From NCBI GenBank assembly GCA_963974935.1, contig CAXBEV010000005.1:62001-126000 (forward strand): a stretch of DNA of 64,000 nucleotides, read 5' to 3'. The notes beneath the pieces are model-generated. The model saw only the letters and a list, made by a program, of their open reading frames with translations. It was not told the origin of the DNA and searched no databases. The DNA comes from UBA4479 sp963974935. GTDB taxonomy: Bacteria > Pseudomonadota > Alphaproteobacteria > Rhodospirillales > Casp-alpha2. The position numbers were made by a program, and so were the translations under genes. Below are positions 16,034-23,761 of this stretch, one piece after another; positions within the stretch are counted from its first letter, which is position 1, and every line of letters starts with the position of its first letter.

Positions 16034-16699
16034 TCATGGTCGGGTGACGGTCACCATGACTTCATTTTTGCGCAAAAACGGGATCGAAAACGGCGGGTTA
16101 TAAAACATCGCTCTGGGCGCGCCGATGGGTTTCCAGCCTGCCATTTGTAGGCGTTCAAGCAGTTGCCCTTTCATTACATCGGCTTTTTCGTCCGACTGAG
16201 TGCCGCTGTAGGTCAACACTGCTTCTGTCTGTGCGGGCAGGGTGCCGATGCGAACTGACGGATGCGTCGGCTTTGGTGCAGACTCCGCATTAAACGCGGA
16301 TGGCAAAAAGAACCGCATTATATATTGGTCGTTTGATGATGTGGTCGCGACGGGGACGGTCATCTCGATTTTTGTGCCAGGGTTTTCGGTGGCGACGGGC
16401 ACCGTCATATCGATTTTGGTGTCGCCTTCATTGTCGCCGGCGATGTAGTTGAACAGCAGGCGGAATGCTTCGGTGCGGGGTGTGTCGTCGCTGTTGGGAT
16501 CAATCATCGGCACGCGGCTTTCCGCATAGGTGCGGGGTGCGTAGTCGCGAACTTCAATATCCGCACCTAGGGTTTCGCGCACCGTGTAGCTGGGCTCTTC
16601 AAGTCCAGCGGTGACACCCACCATGACGCAGCCGCTCAATACGACGACGGCTGCAAGTCCTGCCGAAACCCAACTCCATTTCTTCCATTGCTGCGTCAT
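16034..16699 (-). CDS. SOUL haem-binding-family lipoprotein
   Basis: A 221-residue SOUL-domain protein (motifs YTVRETLGADIEVRDYAPRT, IDMTVPVATE, MAGWKPIGAPRAMFYNPP). The start at MTQQWKKW has a well-spaced AAGGA and leads straight into a hydrophobic signal with lipobox VVLSGC. The protein should therefore be lipidated and anchored facing the periplasm. SOUL/HBP proteins bind haem or other tetrapyrroles. It is divergent from tspO, another tetrapyrrole-binding protein, and close to hemA, which supports a role in porphyrin handling. Confidence 0.88.
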   Translation of the reverse strand: MTQQWKKWSWVSAGLAAVVVLSGCVMVGVTAGLEEPSYTVRETLGADIEVRDYAPRTYAESRVPMIDPNSDDTPRTEAFRLLFNYIAGDNEGDTKIDMTVPVATENPGTKIEMTVPVATTSSNDQYIMRFFLPSAFNAESAPKPTHPSVRIGTLPAQTEAVLTYSGTQSDEKADVMKGQLLERLQMAGWKPIGAPRAMFYNPPFSIPFLRKNEVMVTVTRP

Positions 16700-16760
16700 A
16701 AAACGTCCTTTTTGTGTTTTGGCGTCGCTATCGATCACCACACATCCTATATACGTGGGT

Positions 16761-17249
16761 ATGGACGATTTCGATTTTTATACCTGGGGACTTTTTGTCC
16801 TGGCCAATTTTGCAGCGGCAACATCTGGGGCCGTATTTACGCCCGGCCAATGGTATGAAGACCTTAAAAAGCCATCTTGGCGACCGCCGAATTGGTTGTT
16901 TCCGCCAGTGTGGCTGGTGTTGTACGTCGTGATCGGCACGTCCGGCTGTCTGGTATGGCGCGATACTGAGCCGGGCACGCGCATGCTGCCGATGACGATT
17001 TATTTTGTGCACTTGGCGCTCAACTTTTTATGGTCGGCGATCTTTTTCGGTCTTAAGCGACCGGGCTGGGCGTTTTTGGAAATTCTTCTGCTGTGGTCGA
17101 CGTTGGTCGCGATGATGGTCGTATTTTATCCGATCAATCAGACCGCCGCGTTGATTTTGATCCCATATTTGTGCTGGGTGAGTTTTGCCGGGTGCTTGAA
17201 CTTCAAGGTGTGGGAATTGAACAAAGCCACCCTTTCTAACCCGGTTTAA
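16761..17249 (+). CDS. tspO: TspO/MBR-family tetrapyrrole-binding membrane protein
   Basis: A 162-residue protein with five predicted membrane helices and the TspO signatures KPSWRPPNWLFPPVW, NFLWSAIFFGLKRP and IPYLCWVSFAGCLN, the length usual for the family. In purple bacteria TspO binds or exports porphyrin intermediates and damps photosynthesis gene expression under oxygen. I choose ATG 16761 (GTG 16755 is the alternative). No Shine-Dalgarno sequence is visible, and a TATATA -10-like hexamer lies seven bases ahead, so the message may be leaderless. It is divergent from the SOUL lipoprotein and convergent with hemA. Confidence 0.9.
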   Translation: MDDFDFYTWGLFVLANFAAATSGAVFTPGQWYEDLKKPSWRPPNWLFPPVWLVLYVVIGTSGCLVWRDTEPGTRMLPMTIYFVHLALNFLWSAIFFGLKRPGWAFLEILLLWSTLVAMMVVFYPINQTAALILIPYLCWVSFAGCLNFKVWELNKATLSNPV

Positions 17250-17315
17250 AGTGTTACCCATCGTCATGTCTGCTCATGGGGCGCGGTCGCCTCATCTTGC
17301 TGTTGTACTCAACGT

Positions 17316-17343
17316 AAAAAAAAGGCGTCCCCTAGGAGACGCC
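17316..17343 (-). terminator. Intrinsic terminator of hemA
   Basis: On the minus strand a GGCGTC/GACGCC-based stem, extended by a further G-T and two G-C pairs, is followed by eight T residues. It lies 27 bases after the hemA stop. Confidence 0.85.
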
Positions 17344-17370
17344 CGATTTCTGATTCGTTGACAGGATGCC

Positions 17371-18588
17371 TTACGCGGCGCGGACCATGCCGCGTTTTTT
17401 CCAGATGGCCGACAGCGATTGCACCAAATGGTCGATGTCGTCGTCTGTGTGCAGTGGGCCCGGTGTGATGCGGAGCCGCTCGGTGCCTTTCGGGACTGTC
17501 GGATAGTTGATCGGCTGCACGTAGATCCGATATTCGTCCATCAACTGATCGGTGATCTCTTTACACTTCACGGGATCGCCGACGATCACCGGCACGATGT
17601 GCGATGGGTTGTCGTAATGCGGAATGCCGGCTTCGTCGAGTTTACGTCGCACCACTGAAACCCGCTCTTGCTGGCGCAGGCGCTCTGCCGACGACCGCTT
17701 GAGATGGCGGATGCTGGCGAGTGCCCCGGCCGCAACAGCCGGCGGCAGCGCGGTGGTGAAAATGAACGCGGATGCAAAGCTACGGACAAAGTCACATAGC
17801 GCCGTGGAGCCGGCAATATAGCCGCCCATGACACCGAATGCTTTGGCGAGCGTGCCTTCGATCACGGTCAGCTGATTTGCGACGCCGTCGCGTTCGGTGA
17901 CGCCACCGCCGCGCGGGCCGTACATGCCGACGGCGTGCACTTCGTCGATGTAGGTCATAGCGCCGTACTTTTGGGCAACGGCGCAAATTCCCGCGATCGG
18001 GGCAATGTCACCGTCCATCGAATATACGCTTTCGAAGGCGACCAGTTTTGGACGGTCCGGATCAATCGCCTTGAGCTTGGCTTCCAGGTCGGCGACGTCG
18101 TTATGCTTGAAGATCACCTTGTCGGCACGGGAATGACGGATGCCTTCGATCATCGAGGCATGGTTCAATTCGTCCGATACCACGACGCAACCGGGGAGGC
18201 TGGCGGCCAAGGTGCTCAGCGCTGCCATGTTCGACACATAACCGGACGTGAACAGCAATGCGGATTCCGTACCGTGTAGGTCGGCAAGCTCGCGTTCAAG
18301 CAATACGTGATAATGGTTGGTGCCGGAAATATTGCGGGTGCCGCCTGAGCCGGCGCCGCAACGATCGAGGGCTTCGCGCATGGCATCTAGTACGACCTGA
18401 TTTTGGCCCATGCCAAGATAGTCGTTCGAGCACCATACCGTGACGTCGCGCACCGCGCTGCCGGCGTGATGATTGGCGTGCGGGAAGTTTCCGTTTTGGC
18501 GTTCCAGATCAGCGAAGACTCGATAGTTGCCTTCCTCTCTAAGATCGTTGAGCTTGCCTTTAAAAAAGCTTTGGTAGTCCATTTTCAT
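17371..18588 (-). CDS. hemA: 5-aminolevulinate synthase (ALAS)
   Basis: A 405-residue PLP enzyme that condenses glycine and succinyl-CoA to 5-aminolevulinate, the first step of haem and bacteriochlorophyll synthesis by the Shemin pathway used in alphaproteobacteria. Visible motifs are TVWCSNDYLGMGQ, GGTRNISGTNHYHVLLE, TYIDEVHAVGMYGPRG and the PLP lysine in GTLAKAFGVMGGYI. Two ATGs are possible two codons apart. The second (MDYQSFF) fits the AGGAG spacing better and matches relatives, so the product may be 403 residues. It lies between tspO and ppsR, whose product represses hemA in Rhodobacter. Confidence 0.95.
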   Translation of the reverse strand: MKMDYQSFFKGKLNDLREEGNYRVFADLERQNGNFPHANHHAGSAVRDVTVWCSNDYLGMGQNQVVLDAMREALDRCGAGSGGTRNISGTNHYHVLLERELADLHGTESALLFTSGYVSNMAALSTLAASLPGCVVVSDELNHASMIEGIRHSRADKVIFKHNDVADLEAKLKAIDPDRPKLVAFESVYSMDGDIAPIAGICAVAQKYGAMTYIDEVHAVGMYGPRGGGVTERDGVANQLTVIEGTLAKAFGVMGGYIAGSTALCDFVRSFASAFIFTTALPPAVAAGALASIRHLKRSSAERLRQQERVSVVRRKLDEAGIPHYDNPSHIVPVIVGDPVKCKEITDQLMDEYRIYVQPINYPTVPKGTERLRITPGPLHTDDDIDHLVQSLSAIWKKRGMVRAA

Positions 18589-19074
18589 GCGCTCCTATCA
18601 GCGATTCGTTGTCTGTTCCGCGGTCTTTATGCCGGGTACTGTTGCAGGCGGACGTCTCGGCCCCGACGCGCCTATCAAGATGGGAAAGAATATATTCATA
18701 TTGCGCCGAGTGAAATAGCTAGCGAGATATTTTAAATAATCGGGCAGGGACGCCTCACTAAGGTTCCGGACCGTAAAAACACATTAAACTTCGCATTAAG
18801 GCGTATGGAGAACAGTCCAAAGAACGTCATTCATCGTTGGCTGAACCGGAAAAATTAGGTCCGTCATCATCAAGGTCTCTAAGATGGGACCACCGGCGCC
18901 AGAAACCTTGCAACAAAGAGCTACCAAGAGTGGGGGCTTTACAACCGATGAATTTGCAACGGATAGCGTTGTTGCCGACTGTGTGCGGGAAAGCATTGGA
19001 ATTAGCGGCGCCTTTTTAATACATAGCAATCATGTTCTGTTAAAATAAGCTGACGTAAATAATGCGAGACAGAT
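18589..19074. other. hemA-ppsR divergent intergenic region
   Basis: These 486 bases hold no gene I can support. The part near 18680-18740 is AT-rich and may hold the hemA promoter. A 77-codon minus-strand frame at 18796-19029 has no ribosome site and no recognisable sequence. I searched by eye for PpsR-type TGT-N12-ACA boxes and saw no convincing pair. Confidence 0.6.
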
Positions 19075-20580
19075 ATGCCGAAAACGGCGTCGAAAGGCCC
19101 GAGCGTTCATTTAGATAAACGGAGTGACATCCAGAATATGAGAGCAGGTGGTGCAAGCGCCAAAGATAAGTCCTTTAGCTTCCCCGATGGTAGCATCGGG
19201 GAAATGGGTACGGAACTCGTTGCCGGATTGATCTCGGCAACGGCGGATATCGCTTTGGTCCTTGATCATGATGGGATCATTCAAGACATCTCGCTTAGCA
19301 AAGGTGATCTTGTCGAAAGTGGCATTGGCTCGTGGGTCGGCAAGCCTTGGATCGAAACGGTCACGTCCGACAGTCGCGATAAAATCCTCGATATACTGGA
19401 TGTAAAATCGACGGGTTCTGCTGGTCGTTGGCAGCCAATCAATCATAAAATGTCGAATGGCCATAATCTGCCGGTTCGCTATTTAATGTTTAGTCTCGGC
19501 GCGAGCGGGCATTTGCTTGCTTTCGGCCAAGATCAACGGGCCATCGCCTCGCTCCAGCAGCGGTTGGTTGAAGCTCAGCAGTCTGTCGAGCGTGAATATT
19601 CCAGACTTCGTTTGGCCGAAACCCGCTATCGCTTGCTGTTCCAAGTCACCGGTGAGCCAGTTCTTATTGTCGACGCTGAAACGCTGCGTATCCAAGAGTG
19701 CAATCCAGCCGCCGCCGCTATCTTCAACTCGGATGCGAAGCGCTTCGCTGGCCACCCGATCTTGAAACAAATCGCCACCAACGATCAGCACACGCTTGAG
19801 CGCTACCTTGAAAAAGTCCGCAGTGGCGGCAACTCCGGCATGATCGAATGCGGGTTGGCCAGCAATGGCCCGACGGTGATGTTCTCTGCGTCGCTGTTCC
19901 GCCAGGACAATAAGGCATTTTTCCTGATTCGCTTTGCCTCGTCTGCGGTCAACGTCGGCGTCGGCGAAGAAGACTACGGTTTGACCACGCTGATCGGGAA
20001 TTTGCCGGACGCATTTGTTGTCACTGACAGCAACCAGTGTATTTTGACGGCGAACAACGCGTTTCTTGACCTGACGCAATTGGCGAGCCTTGAACAACTG
20101 AGCGGTGAACGCTTGGATCGTTGGCTTGGTCGTACCGAGGTCGATTTCCGTGTGCTGGTGAACACTTTGGCTGAGCGGGGCGCAGTGCGCCGTTACGCAA
20201 CCGCCGTGCGGGGCGAGTTTGGTGCTTCCGAAGAAGTCGAAGTCTCGGTCGTCGGTGCGCACAACCGTGATCAAGAATGCTTCGGCTTTGTGTTCCATCA
20301 GATTGCCGATGCCGGAGTCGGCGCGACCGCCGCGCAAGGCGATGCAGATTTACTCCGTACCGTTGAAAAGCTGGCGGAATTGGTCGGGCGCGTGCCGTTG
20401 AAAGACATCGTCCGCGAAACCACCGACATGATCGAGCGGATGTGCATCGAAGCCGCCCTTGATCTGACTGGCGACAACCGGGCGTCTGCGGCCGATGTCT
20501 TGGGGCTGAGCCGACAAAGTCTGTATGTTAAATTGCGCCGCTTCGGCTTGCGCGACTATGCCCGTGGAGACATGAACTAA
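19075..20580 (+). CDS. ppsR: PpsR/CrtJ-type PAS-domain transcriptional regulator
   Basis: A 501-residue regulator with the PpsR/CrtJ layout. There is an N-terminal PAS (ATADIALVLDHDGIIQDIS, WVGKPWIETVTSDSR), a Q-rich linker (LQQRLVEAQQSVEREYSRLR), two more PAS domains, and a C-terminal Fis-type helix-turn-helix (ETTDMIERMCIEAALDLTGD then SAADVLGLSRQSLYVKLRR). Cys457 within the DNA-binding region corresponds to the redox-active cysteine described in this family. PpsR represses pigment, light-harvesting and haem genes under oxygen. No bch, crt or puf genes are in the window, so whether this strain is phototrophic is open. Confidence 0.92.
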   Translation: MPKTASKGPSVHLDKRSDIQNMRAGGASAKDKSFSFPDGSIGEMGTELVAGLISATADIALVLDHDGIIQDISLSKGDLVESGIGSWVGKPWIETVTSDSRDKILDILDVKSTGSAGRWQPINHKMSNGHNLPVRYLMFSLGASGHLLAFGQDQRAIASLQQRLVEAQQSVEREYSRLRLAETRYRLLFQVTGEPVLIVDAETLRIQECNPAAAAIFNSDAKRFAGHPILKQIATNDQHTLERYLEKVRSGGNSGMIECGLASNGPTVMFSASLFRQDNKAFFLIRFASSAVNVGVGEEDYGLTTLIGNLPDAFVVTDSNQCILTANNAFLDLTQLASLEQLSGERLDRWLGRTEVDFRVLVNTLAERGAVRRYATAVRGEFGASEEVEVSVVGAHNRDQECFGFVFHQIADAGVGATAAQGDADLLRTVEKLAELVGRVPLKDIVRETTDMIERMCIEAALDLTGDNRASAADVLGLSRQSLYVKLRRFGLRDYARGDMN

Positions 20581-20933
20581 ATTCCGTTCTGATTTTCCGG
20601 CCAATATTTTGATTCTATCGATTTTCAGCATGACGCCAAGCGAAACCACTAAGCTCGGCGCGCATTGCTGCGGGGTTTGCTTTGCGCCAAAATCCCTCGA
20701 TGTTGGATGTGAGCACCACTTCGCAGCCGTCATCTAACGATGCTCTGGCAACGCGTGCAAATTTACCATCAACAAAAATCCGCCGTGACGATGGTGATTT
20801 GTAATTATCTCACTATTTTATTCGGATTTTCTAGACACGCTCGACTAAACCTCAATAATCACGTTTGTCTGCACGCCGCTCCGGTGGATTCCCACGCAGA
20901 TTCGTCAACTGAAACTTCTGTTAAGGTATCAAA
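20581..20933. other. Intergenic region after ppsR
   Basis: Nothing here can be called a gene with confidence. A 64-codon open frame without a start codon runs on the minus strand at 20615-20809 and may be a gene fragment. The AT-rich stretch near 20800-20860 may hold the promoter of the following lipoprotein gene. Confidence 0.5.
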
Positions 20934-21308
20934 ATGAACTTAAAAAATATCGTGATCGCTGCGTGTGCAGCGCTCGCTTTAACCGCTTGTGCAACTGAGC
21001 AAACAACCGAAAAAGCCAATGTGCTCGATGCCAAAGCCCTTCAGGCCATATTCAAACAAGGTGGTGGCACGTGTACTTGGACTTCTGGTTCTGTCACAGG
21101 TGAGGACTACTATTATTCGACCACCTCCAAATCGATGGGCGAAGCAGACCGCGTTATCGGTGGCGATACTGTTCAGGGGTCTTGGTCGCTAAAAGGCAAT
21201 CAGCTTTGCACCAACTTTGGTACGGAGCTGTGCTCGCCACTCGAACAGGCCGGGAAAAAGAAATATAAGGCCGTTTATGGTGGTCAGGTTTACGATCTGG
21301 GTTGCTAA
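20934..21308 (+). CDS. Small hypothetical lipoprotein
   Basis: A 124-residue protein with a signal peptide ending in the lipobox ALTACATEQ, so lipidation at Cys19 is expected. The mature part is short, with Trp, Gly and four cysteines (GGGTCTWTSG, GNQLCTNFGTELCSP, VYDLGC) that could form two disulfides in the periplasm. I do not recognise the family. It is monocistronic and closed by an intrinsic terminator. Confidence 0.7.
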   Translation: MNLKNIVIAACAALALTACATEQTTEKANVLDAKALQAIFKQGGGTCTWTSGSVTGEDYYYSTTSKSMGEADRVIGGDTVQGSWSLKGNQLCTNFGTELCSPLEQAGKKKYKAVYGGQVYDLGC

Positions 21309-21333
21309 TTTCTATTGATCTTCGAAAATGAGA

Positions 21334-21361
21334 GGGCGCAGTTGTTGGCTGCGCCCTTTTT
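21334..21361 (+). terminator. Intrinsic terminator of the lipoprotein gene
   Basis: A GGGCGCAG/CTGCGCCC stem with a seven-base loop followed by five T residues, 26 bases after the stop codon. Confidence 0.9.
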
Positions 21362-21427
21362 CATTCAGTCTCCAGCAGGTCCAAAATTATTTGCTTCGCT
21401 ATAAGCTAAATTTTCGGAGGGATACTT

Positions 21428-22294
21428 ATGCGATTAATGATGTTCGAACGCGATGGTTCTGTGCGCCTGGGGGTTGTTGCGGGTGAGCGTATTATTGACG
21501 CCGCGGCCTGTGATGCGACATTGCCGACGACGCTGCATGAACTGATTGCGGCCGACCCGGATGCCTTGTCTCGCTTAAAGACCGCTATAGGTCATGCGTC
21601 GGACGATGCTTGGCTGTTGCTGAGTGACGTTACACCCGCACTTCCGATCGCGCGTCCAGGTAAGTTTATCTGTGTTGGGCTTAATTATGCTGCGCATGCA
21701 CGTGAAGGCGGCCATGATATCCCACAATACCCGTCACTATTCGTTCGCTGGTCAAGCTCGCTTGTTGCCGCCGGTGCACCGGTTATCCTGCCGAATGTGT
21801 CCGAGCAACTGGATTACGAGGCGGAATTGACCATCGTGATCGGCAGGGGTGGAAGGCATATTTCCGAGTCGTCTGCGTTGGATCATGTTTTTGGCTACAC
21901 GCTGTTCAACGATGTCTCGGTCCGCGATTTTCAGCGCAAGTCGAATCAGTGGACACCCGGTAAGAATTTTGACGGCACCGGACCGTTTGGCCCCGTGGTG
22001 GTTACGCCTGAGGAGCTGCCGCCTGGCGCTTCGGGGCTTAGGATTACAAGCCGCGTCAACGGCGAAACACGTCAGGACTCAAACACCAAAGATATGATCT
22101 TTTCGACGGCGAAGATCATCTCCATTTTGTCCGAGTTCATGACCCTGGAGCCAGGCGATGTCATTGCCACGGGCACACCGTCCGGGGTTGCCCATGCCAT
22201 GAAGCCACCCGGTTGGATGAAGGCCGGTGACACCGTGGACGTTGAAATTGAGGGAATCGGTGTTCTCTCGAACCCGGTTGTCGCGGAGGGCTGA
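21428..22294 (+). CDS. Fumarylacetoacetate-hydrolase-family protein
   Basis: A 288-residue protein of the FAH/2-hydroxyhepta-2,4-diene-1,7-dioate isomerase superfamily. The metal-binding core appears as LDYEAELTIVIGRGGRHIS and GYTLFNDVSVRDFQ, and the C-terminal MTLEPGDVIATGTPSGVAHA motif is complete. The N-terminal portion is the short cap seen in ureidoglycolate-lyase-like and acylpyruvase-like members. A GGAGG site sits ideally before the ATG. Family members cleave or decarboxylate 2,4-diketo acids. The exact substrate is not readable, and the neighbours do not help. Confidence 0.9.
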   Translation: MRLMMFERDGSVRLGVVAGERIIDAAACDATLPTTLHELIAADPDALSRLKTAIGHASDDAWLLLSDVTPALPIARPGKFICVGLNYAAHAREGGHDIPQYPSLFVRWSSSLVAAGAPVILPNVSEQLDYEAELTIVIGRGGRHISESSALDHVFGYTLFNDVSVRDFQRKSNQWTPGKNFDGTGPFGPVVVTPEELPPGASGLRITSRVNGETRQDSNTKDMIFSTAKIISILSEFMTLEPGDVIATGTPSGVAHAMKPPGWMKAGDTVDVEIEGIGVLSNPVVAEG

Positions 22295-22313
22295 GTTTTG
22301 GGGACTCAATGCC

Positions 22314-22949
22314 CTAATTGAGCGGCACGATGTCCTGCGGTTCGGGGCGGGTTGCGGCGAAGGATGGGCGTGTTTCCATTTTGTCTGAGAACGCCGCCAG
22401 GCCTGGATGCTCTGTACGCCACGCCACATCCCGTATGCGCGTATCGACGTACGCCAGCGCGCATGCCGCGGCAATATCGGCGACGCTCATATGATCGCCG
22501 ACAAACCATGTTTTGCCCTTAAGTATATCCGCCAGCGCTTTTAAGCCGGCATCGACCTTGGCGCGTTGGCGGATCAGCCAATCCTGGCTGATCAGGTCGG
22601 CACGGCGTTTGGATTCCAAAACGATCAGCACCACGGCGTCTGACACCCCATCGGCTAAAGCTTCGATTTGCCGCACTTTCACCCGCTCTGCGGGCTCGTT
22701 CGGGATCAGTTGTGGGTCTTGGCCCAAGGTTTCCAGGTATTCGACGATGACGCTGCTGTCGAACACCGTGTGGCCGTCCTCGCAGATCAAAATCGGAATT
22801 TTGCCGAGCGGATTGAGCGAAGGCGCTTGGGTGCCCGGGTTCCATGGCACATCCATGATTTCTTCGTAATCGATCCATTTTTCGCGGAGCACGATGCGCA
22901 CTTTACGGGCAAACGGACTCGGTTTCGCGATGACCAGTTTTAGTGTCAT
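22314..22949 (-). CDS. Glutathione S-transferase family protein
   Basis: A 211-residue GST with an N-terminal thioredoxin-like domain (SPFARKVRIVL active-site turn, cis-Pro in LGKIPIL, glutathione contact DSSVIVEYLE) and an all-helical C-terminal domain with SVADIAAACALAYVD. Its ATG overlaps the stop of the nnrR-like regulator by four bases, so the two are co-transcribed and coupled. A link to nitrosative or electrophile stress is a reasonable inference, not shown by sequence. Confidence 0.9.
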   Translation of the reverse strand: MTLKLVIAKPSPFARKVRIVLREKWIDYEEIMDVPWNPGTQAPSLNPLGKIPILICEDGHTVFDSSVIVEYLETLGQDPQLIPNEPAERVKVRQIEALADGVSDAVVLIVLESKRRADLISQDWLIRQRAKVDAGLKALADILKGKTWFVGDHMSVADIAAACALAYVDTRIRDVAWRTEHPGLAAFSDKMETRPSFAATRPEPQDIVPLN

Positions 22950-23653
22950 GATGGCGGGCCTTCTTTGTTGGCGATCAGTGTTAAGCCCTCGCTGCCGATG
23001 ACGGTGATTTTTTGCCGACCGCTTTTGACCAGGCCGTCATTTTCCCAACCACTCATCAAGCGCGAGACCGTGTGCAGCGTGGTGCCGGTCATCTCGGAGA
23101 TGTCTTGGCGTGAGATTGGGAAGTCGATCAAGACACCGTCGTCCGTCTGCCTTCCGGATCGCTCAACCAAATTCAAGATTGCGCTGGCGACGCGTTGCTC
23201 AACCCGCTCGGTCGCCATCTCGACCAAACGGTCCTGTGCATCTTGCAACCTGCCACCGATTGTTTTGTAGGTGTTGGTGGCAAATGTCGGATAGGCGGAG
23301 GCGGTGGCTTGCCATATATCGGATGGCCACGAAAGGGCGACGCAATCAACCGCCGCCACAGCGCTGGCTGGATACTGAGTCATGCCTAGTGCTTCAGCGA
23401 GCCCGAATAACTCTCCGCTGGCGATATAGCGCGCGATCACCTGTTCGCCGTTAGCCGTCGTGCGCACAACGCGGATATAGCCGTCCAGTAACAAAATGAA
23501 TGTGCGTGCGTCTTCACCCATGTCAAAAATGTGTGTGCCTTTGTCGGCGCGCAGCGACGTTGCTTTGGCCAGCAACGTCGTCATTTGCTCCAGCGTCATG
23601 CCTGAAAACGGCGGTAGGTCTTTGATCAACGTGGGATCGAGCTTGGCTAACAA
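22946..23653 (-). CDS. Crp/Fnr-family regulator, probable NnrR/DNR-type nitric-oxide sensor
   Basis: A 235-residue Crp/Fnr protein with a sensory beta-barrel (residues about 20-130), a long dimer helix and a winged helix-turn-helix (ISRQDISEMTGTTLHTVSRLMS). The N-terminal cysteines that hold Fnr's iron-sulfur cluster are absent. That, plus its place next to nnrS and nirK, points to the NnrR/DNR group that binds haem and NO and activates denitrification genes. Matching boxes lie ahead of nnrS and nirK. The subgroup assignment is inferred. Confidence 0.85.
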   Translation of the reverse strand: MLAKLDPTLIKDLPPFSGMTLEQMTTLLAKATSLRADKGTHIFDMGEDARTFILLLDGYIRVVRTTANGEQVIARYIASGELFGLAEALGMTQYPASAVAAVDCVALSWPSDIWQATASAYPTFATNTYKTIGGRLQDAQDRLVEMATERVEQRVASAILNLVERSGRQTDDGVLIDFPISRQDISEMTGTTLHTVSRLMSGWENDGLVKSGRQKITVIGSEGLTLIANKEGPPS

Positions 23654-23665
23654 TACTTTATCCTG

Positions 23666-23709
23666 GTTTGATGCAGCGCAAACGCGCGTTATCAGAATTC
23701 TGCTATCGA
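23666..23709 (+). promoter_or_regulatory. Crp/Fnr-type box and extended -10 of nnrS
   Basis: GTTTG and CAAAC arms flank eight bases, with the core TTGAT-N4-CGCAA (23668-23681), a hybrid of the Fnr and NnrR half-sites. An extended -10-like TGCTATCGAT follows, hexamer at 23704-23709. This puts the box centre about 41.5 bases before the inferred start, the standard activator position. The box is also about 20 bases ahead of the divergent regulator gene, allowing autoregulation. Confidence 0.65.
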
Positions 23710-23761
23710 TGAAACGATAACATGCTCTGATGATAGAGCCTTAAACAAGGATACAACGTCA

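Noticed and set aside
18796..19029. 77-codon minus-strand frame in the hemA-ppsR gap
   Set aside because: It has no ribosome site and no recognisable sequence, and the composition is not coding-like; treated as a chance frame.
18589..19074. PpsR boxes (TGT-N12-ACA) ahead of hemA
   Set aside because: No pair with the right spacing and flanks was found by eye; a motif scan would be needed.
20740..20937. 65-codon plus-strand frame before the small lipoprotein
   Set aside because: It overlaps the lipoprotein start, lacks a ribosome site and covers the probable promoter.
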